Assembly: GCA_001516055.1 (NCBI GenBank)
Contig: LOEZ01000085.1
Coordinates: 1 to 46,013, forward strand
From: Gracilibacter sp. BRH_c7a
GTDB taxonomy: Bacteria > Bacillota > Desulfitobacteriia > Desulfitobacteriales > Syntrophobotulaceae
Length of the DNA stretch: 46,013 nt
Direction of reading: 5' to 3'
A program made the translations under genes and the position numbers. Shown here piece by piece: positions 41,960 through 46,013 of this stretch. Every line of letters begins with the position of its first letter. Position 1 is the stretch's first letter. Under the pieces are notes generated by a model. That model did no database searches, was not told where the DNA came from, and worked only from the letters and a program-made list of their open reading frames with translations.

Positions 41960-44206
41960 GTGAACAGGAGACAATTTCTTAAGTATGCGCTTTATGGAGC
42001 AGGGGGTACGGCCATTGGTGTAAGTGGTTTAGGAGCTCTGACTAAAGTTGCACCCAAATCTGCTATAGCCACTACAAATACAGAGGAGACTACTGTTTTT
42101 TCTGCATGTGAAATGTGCCGCAATCAATGTCCTATTGCCGTAAAGGTAGTTAACGGAAAAGTCACAAAGATTGAAGGGAATCCCAATGATTCTGGGTTCG
42201 GAGGGGTAATTTGTGCCCGGGGGAATTCAGGACCATCGTTGTTGTACGATCCTCAAAGGCTTAAAAAGCCAATGATTAGAACGGGAGAACGGGGAACAGG
42301 CAAATATAAAGAGGTTAGTTGGGACGAAGCCTATACGTATATTGCGGATAAGTTAAAAGTTATACAGCAGGACTTTGGGGGAGAATCTGTTGCGTTTGCA
42401 AGTCGCAAAGGACCTCATGACTGGTTTTTCCGTACGATCGGTAAGGGGATAGGGAGTCCCAATATTTTTTCTCACGAGGCCACCTGTCCTATGACCCGTT
42501 CCGTTGCTTTGGATAGCATGTTTGGCGTGGAGGCTATTGCTGCAGACTATGCCAATGCCAAATATATCGTCTCCTTTGGACGCAACTGGCTGGAAGGCAT
42601 TCATATTGCACAAACCAGAGCTATTATGAAAGCGATCGATAATGGTGCTAAACTTGTTGTGCTTGACCCCCGGCTTAGTGTAACCGCATCCAAAGGGGAA
42701 TGGATACCGATTAAAGGTACCACAGATTTGGCTTTTGTCATGGCCATGGCTAATATTATTATTACTGAGGAAAGATATGATAAAGATTTTGTAGAGCGTT
42801 ATACCTCGGGATTTGATCAATGGAAAGAGGCTGTTAAAGACAAGACACCGGAATGGGCAGAGAACGAAACAGGAATTCCTAAAGAGACAATCATCAGGAT
42901 TACACGTGAATTTGCCGAAGCCAGACCACAGGCAATCTTAGACTTTGGTTGGCGGACAGGGCTTACCCCGAATGATTTTCAATTACGCCGGGCTATCATG
43001 ATCGTCAATATGATGATGGGGAATTTTGAAGTCCCTGGGGGTTATTACCGTATTAAAAATGCCTCCGTCACCAATAGATTCCCGGAAATGACGGGCTATG
43101 CCAAAGCACTTGGCGCAATAAATCAACCGGCTTTTCCAAAACCGGTCACCAGCAGAATTGATGGAACAGGAATAAAAGGAATACCGGGGCAGCTCATACC
43201 GGAAGGTGATGGTGCTGTCGGGCAGATTGTAGAGTCTATATTGACTGGGCAGCCATATCAGATTAAAGCCTGGATGGTGCACCGTTTTAATCCGGTAATT
43301 AGTATTACGGAAAGTGATCGAGTCATAGAGGCATTAAAGAAACTTGACTTACTGGTAGTATGTGACGTTTACATGACGGATACAGCCATGTTTGCAGATG
43401 TGATTCTTCCCGAATGCTCATATTTGGAGAGACATGAACCCGTCTATGACATGTCCGGATTAACACCAAAATATGTCCTTCGTCAACCAGCTGTTGAGTT
43501 AGTTTATCCAGACACGAAACCTTCATGGCAGATTTATAAAGAATTAGGAGAAAAAATGGATCTTGGGAAGTATTTCCCATTTCAAAATATTGAGAATTAC
43601 ATCAGTCGGCAGTTAACTCCAGCAGGGCTGTCTCTAAGCCAACTAAAACAAAAAGGTGTCTGGACGCCGGAGGGAATGAAGCCTTTCTATCTTCGTGCCA
43701 ATGACTCACAAGCTTCTTTGGGAAATGTAATCAGTAAAGTCAGCCAAAAAATTGAGTTTTATTCGGAAGAAGTTCAGCATGCCACAAAGCAAGGGGTTCC
43801 GCAATACAAACGCCACCCTCAACCAGAGGAAGGAAAATTCCGCTTTGTACAAGGTAAAGTAGCGGTACATACCAATGCCGGTACGGTAAATGTTCCGGTG
43901 CTGAATGAACTCATGCCAGAAAACTCTCTTTGGATCAATAAAGCAAGTGCAGATAACCTTGGCATCCTTGATGGGGACGACATCATCATTTCATCCGGTA
44001 TATATGAACACAAAGGGAAGGCCAAAGTTACTGAGGGTATTCGACCTGACACAGTATTTTGTTATCATGGATTCGGTCGTATTTCACCCGAGCTGAAAAG
44101 AGCTTTCGGCAAAGGAATTAACGATAACAAACTGATTCTTAACCAGATTGGTGAAGTTGGAAATGTCTGCACATCCATGACAATGGTAACTGTTAAAAAG
44201 GCTTAA
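41960..44206 (+). CDS. Tat-exported molybdopterin oxidoreductase, thiosulfate/polysulfide reductase type (PhsA/PsrA-like)
   Basis: 748 residues. A twin-arginine signal (MNRRQFLKYALYGAGG) is followed by an N-terminal [4Fe-4S] site (C50, C53, C57, C85) and the bis-MGD-binding domains. The probable molybdenum ligand is C176 in HEATCPMTR, the position expected in PhsA/PsrA. The molydopterin dinucleotide-binding C-terminal domain (about 630-748) is present. The next genes are a TorD chaperone, a four-cluster Fe-S protein and an NrfD anchor, the usual order for a CISM membrane reductase. Substrate thiosulfate, polysulfide or sulfur is inferred from the sulfur genes nearby; tetrathionate or arsenate enzymes are related. 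GTG start with GGAGGG six bases before. Confidence 0.9.
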   Translation: MNRRQFLKYALYGAGGTAIGVSGLGALTKVAPKSAIATTNTEETTVFSACEMCRNQCPIAVKVVNGKVTKIEGNPNDSGFGGVICARGNSGPSLLYDPQRLKKPMIRTGERGTGKYKEVSWDEAYTYIADKLKVIQQDFGGESVAFASRKGPHDWFFRTIGKGIGSPNIFSHEATCPMTRSVALDSMFGVEAIAADYANAKYIVSFGRNWLEGIHIAQTRAIMKAIDNGAKLVVLDPRLSVTASKGEWIPIKGTTDLAFVMAMANIIITEERYDKDFVERYTSGFDQWKEAVKDKTPEWAENETGIPKETIIRITREFAEARPQAILDFGWRTGLTPNDFQLRRAIMIVNMMMGNFEVPGGYYRIKNASVTNRFPEMTGYAKALGAINQPAFPKPVTSRIDGTGIKGIPGQLIPEGDGAVGQIVESILTGQPYQIKAWMVHRFNPVISITESDRVIEALKKLDLLVVCDVYMTDTAMFADVILPECSYLERHEPVYDMSGLTPKYVLRQPAVELVYPDTKPSWQIYKELGEKMDLGKYFPFQNIENYISRQLTPAGLSLSQLKQKGVWTPEGMKPFYLRANDSQASLGNVISKVSQKIEFYSEEVQHATKQGVPQYKRHPQPEEGKFRFVQGKVAVHTNAGTVNVPVLNELMPENSLWINKASADNLGILDGDDIIISSGIYEHKGKAKVTEGIRPDTVFCYHGFGRISPELKRAFGKGINDNKLILNQIGEVGNVCTSMTMVTVKKA

Positions 44207-44260
44207 CCATCAGTCTTGTGATTAAAAGAAAGTCAGCATATTTAAGGTGAGGATATATCA

Positions 44261-44839
44261 TTGAATAACAAAACAGCAGAACTATATTTATCTTTTGCGG
44301 GAATATTTCATAGGCCTCACCCGGAAATTGCTGAGCATCTTGAAGAGCTCATTGAATTGTGGCGTGGGGAAATCCCTGAATCTAAAGAGCAATTAGTCGA
44401 AATCGAAGATTATTGCAGGAAATATCCTCTGGTCAATGACCGCTTAGATACGCTATGGGAACATTATATCCCTTTATTTGAGACCGGGGATATTGAGGCA
44501 ATACCCTATGCCTCAGTTTACTTTAACGATAACGGATTGGTATTGGGGAAAGAGGCGGAAGATGTAAGAGAGTTTTATCTTTCCTGTGGTTATGTTATCG
44601 GAAATGAAAAACAGGAACTGCCCGATCATCTGGCAGTCGAACTGGAGTTCTTGGCATTATTAGCCAGAGATGGAAAAACGCAGAAATTGGCAGAATTCGA
44701 GAGAGACCATTTAAGACCATTCCTCCGCACAATCCTGCCATTGATAATTAAAAGTAAGCGACCGGTTTATTCGAGTGCTGCTAAAACTCTGGAAATATGG
44801 CAATTAAATTCTGATAGAAAGGGCGATTCAATTGGCTAA
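44261..44839 (+). CDS. TorD/DmsD-family molybdoenzyme chaperone
   Basis: 192 residues, all-helical, with the family's YASVYF motif and a conserved DHLAVELEFLALLAR. These chaperones bind the Tat signal and aid cofactor insertion of the Mo reductase encoded just before it. It starts with TTG 44261 after AAGGTGAGG. Its end overlaps the Fe-S gene by eight bases. Confidence 0.88.
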   Translation: MNNKTAELYLSFAGIFHRPHPEIAEHLEELIELWRGEIPESKEQLVEIEDYCRKYPLVNDRLDTLWEHYIPLFETGDIEAIPYASVYFNDNGLVLGKEAEDVREFYLSCGYVIGNEKQELPDHLAVELEFLALLARDGKTQKLAEFERDHLRPFLRTILPLIIKSKRPVYSSAAKTLEIWQLNSDRKGDSIG

Positions 44840-45395
44840 ACAATACGGGATGGTAATACAGGTTGCTAAGTGTATTGGGTGTCAGGCCTGTACCGTAGCG
44901 TGTAAATTTCAAAATGAAGTTCCTGAAGGGCAGTATAGAACAAAGTCACCGGTATTCGGGCCCATAGGAACCTACCCGAATGTTGCGATGTATTTCGAAA
45001 AAGAAGCTTGTCAAATGTGTCAAAAGGCACCCTGTGTAAATGTTTGCCCAACAAAAGCTTCTCATTATGATGAGAATGGACTTGTTATGATTGATCCGGA
45101 TAAATGTGTCGGATGTAAATATTGTCTAACAGCTTGTCCTTATGATGCCCGTTTTATTAACGCAAAAACAGGGGCTGCTGATAAATGTACATTTTGTTTT
45201 GAAGAAAGGGTATCCAAAGGTCTCAAACCAGCATGCGTTTCAACATGTGTTGGGGGATCTCTAAGTTTTGGGGATGTAAATGACCCCAATAGTGATGTGG
45301 CGAAAATACTGACAAAAAGTAAATCAGAATTCCGTAAAGCTGAATTTGGGACACATCCGAGTATTTACTATATTTTTGATGGGGTGGTGAGATAA
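44832..45395 (+). CDS. Four-cluster ferredoxin-like subunit (PhsB/PsrB-like)
   Basis: 187 residues. Four [4Fe-4S] motifs are in order: CIGCQACTVACK, CQMCQKAPCVNVCP, CVGCKYCLTACP and CTFCFEER with CVSTC further on. This is the electron-transfer subunit of CISM reductases, passing electrons from the NrfD subunit to the Mo subunit. TTG start 44832 after AAAGGG. It probably follows the catalytic subunit through the Tat system by hitch-hiking. Confidence 0.93.
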   Translation: MAKQYGMVIQVAKCIGCQACTVACKFQNEVPEGQYRTKSPVFGPIGTYPNVAMYFEKEACQMCQKAPCVNVCPTKASHYDENGLVMIDPDKCVGCKYCLTACPYDARFINAKTGAADKCTFCFEERVSKGLKPACVSTCVGGSLSFGDVNDPNSDVAKILTKSKSEFRKAEFGTHPSIYYIFDGVVR

Positions 45396-45396
45396 A

Positions 45397-46013
45397 ATGG
45401 ATATTTTCTGGGGTATACCATCTGAAGAACACATTGCCTGGGGCGGGATGATTGCGTTGTATTTATTCCTGGCTGGAATTGCAGGTGGTGGCTTTCTGAC
45501 AGCTTCCTTAACGGATTTATTCAGCAAGGAACGGCCTACTAAATTAATTAAAACAGGTGCATACATTGCCCCAGTGGCCATCATTTTTGGACTAGGGTTA
45601 CTGGTATTGGACCTCAGCAAGCCTTTCTTCTTCTGGAAACTTTTAATCAATATTAACACAAACTCCGTTATGTCCATAGGGACGTATATTATTTCGGTTT
45701 TCGTATCATTGGCGTTTGTTTATGCGTATCTTGTCTGGGCGGAGTCTGCCACTACACTCACGGGGATTTGGGCAAAATTAGTTCAATTCTCCAGCAGATT
45801 CTTCGTGTTGAGAAAACCGGTAGCCCTGCTGGGTGCCATCTTTGCCATATGTACAACAACGTATACAGGCTTTCTTCTTTCAGCCATAACAACAAATACA
45901 CTCTGGTCTGTACCATTTCTTGGACTCGTTGGGGTACCTTTCCTTGCAGTACTTTTCTTAGTATCAGGAGTATCCACAGGATTGGCCGCAACTTTACTGG
46001 GAGCCGCTAAATC
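45397..46013 (+). CDS. NrfD/PsrC-family membrane subunit (5' part; runs off the window)
   Basis: The frame is open from ATG 45397 (one base after the Fe-S gene's stop) to the window end, about 205 residues, with no stop. It has at least five membrane helices (e.g. GGMIALYLFLAGIAGGGFLT and VAIIFGLGLLVLDLSKP), the NrfD/PsrC signature of CISM anchors that draw electrons from quinol. It completes the Phs/Psr-like complex with the two preceding subunits. Confidence 0.9.
   Translation, partial: MDIFWGIPSEEHIAWGGMIALYLFLAGIAGGGFLTASLTDLFSKERPTKLIKTGAYIAPVAIIFGLGLLVLDLSKPFFFWKLLININTNSVMSIGTYIISVFVSLAFVYAYLVWAESATTLTGIWAKLVQFSSRFFVLRKPVALLGAIFAICTTTYTGFLLSAITTNTLWSVPFLGLVGVPFLAVLFLVSGVSTGLAATLLGAAK

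Overview
The window comes from a low-to-moderate GC, Gram-positive anaerobe, most likely a Clostridia member related to the Peptococcaceae/Desulfitobacteriaceae group. This placement is inferred from gene content only. The supporting features are PadR regulators, many GTG/TTG starts behind strong GGAGG ribosome sites, lipoproteins in place of periplasmic proteins, a CWB2-anchored wall protein, VanR/VanS-like and LytTR two-component systems, and a Tat-exported molybdopterin reductase. I saw no rRNA, tRNA, CRISPR array or intact insertion sequence.

Layout. 1-541: a PadR regulator and the start of a DUF1048 gene, behind a palindromic operator. 884-4865: an AgrC/AgrA-like LytTR two-component pair on the minus strand and a divergent lone flagellin. 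4866-5950: decayed DNA with a RelE/ParE toxin relic and a HEAT-repeat relic. 5971-12431: a DUF4405 membrane cytochrome-like protein, two consecutive OmpR/histidine kinase pairs and an XRE regulator. 12681-15023: an acyl-transfer operon (SGNH lipoprotein, MBOAT, truncated DHHW protein). 15140-18153: a LysE exporter with an AraC regulator, then an ECF sigma factor with a membrane protein. 18154-18791: a second graveyard with RCC1 and PEP-synthase-like relics. 18792-22930: a flavodoxin-ferredoxin (EFR1 type) protein, a 7TM LytS-like kinase and a divergent SARP-type response regulator. 23138-27070: a degenerate receiver and a 1175-residue wall-anchored protein with a probable haem-interacting domain.

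27403-35082: a PadR-DUF4180 regulator under a 44-bp perfect palindrome and an alpha/beta hydrolase. These are followed by a run of DegT aminotransferase, GT2 glycosyltransferase, ATP-grasp ligase (apparently CTG-initiated) and a complete SsuABC/TauABC-like importer. 35141-36703: a minus-strand GT39-like membrane glycosyltransferase.

36967-46013: a sulfur locus. It holds two tandem lipoproteins, each with two rhodanese domains; a split YeeE/YedE transporter with a TusA protein encoded between its halves; a LysR regulator; and a phs/psr-type reductase operon (Tat-exported Mo catalytic subunit, TorD chaperone, four-cluster Fe-S subunit, NrfD membrane subunit cut by the window end). A reasonable model is that surface rhodaneses handle sulfane sulfur, YeeE-TusA brings thiosulfate or sulfane sulfur in, and the Phs/Psr complex respires thiosulfate or polysulfide. 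This sulfur locus and the DegT/GT2/ATP-grasp/ABC run are the most interesting parts of the window.
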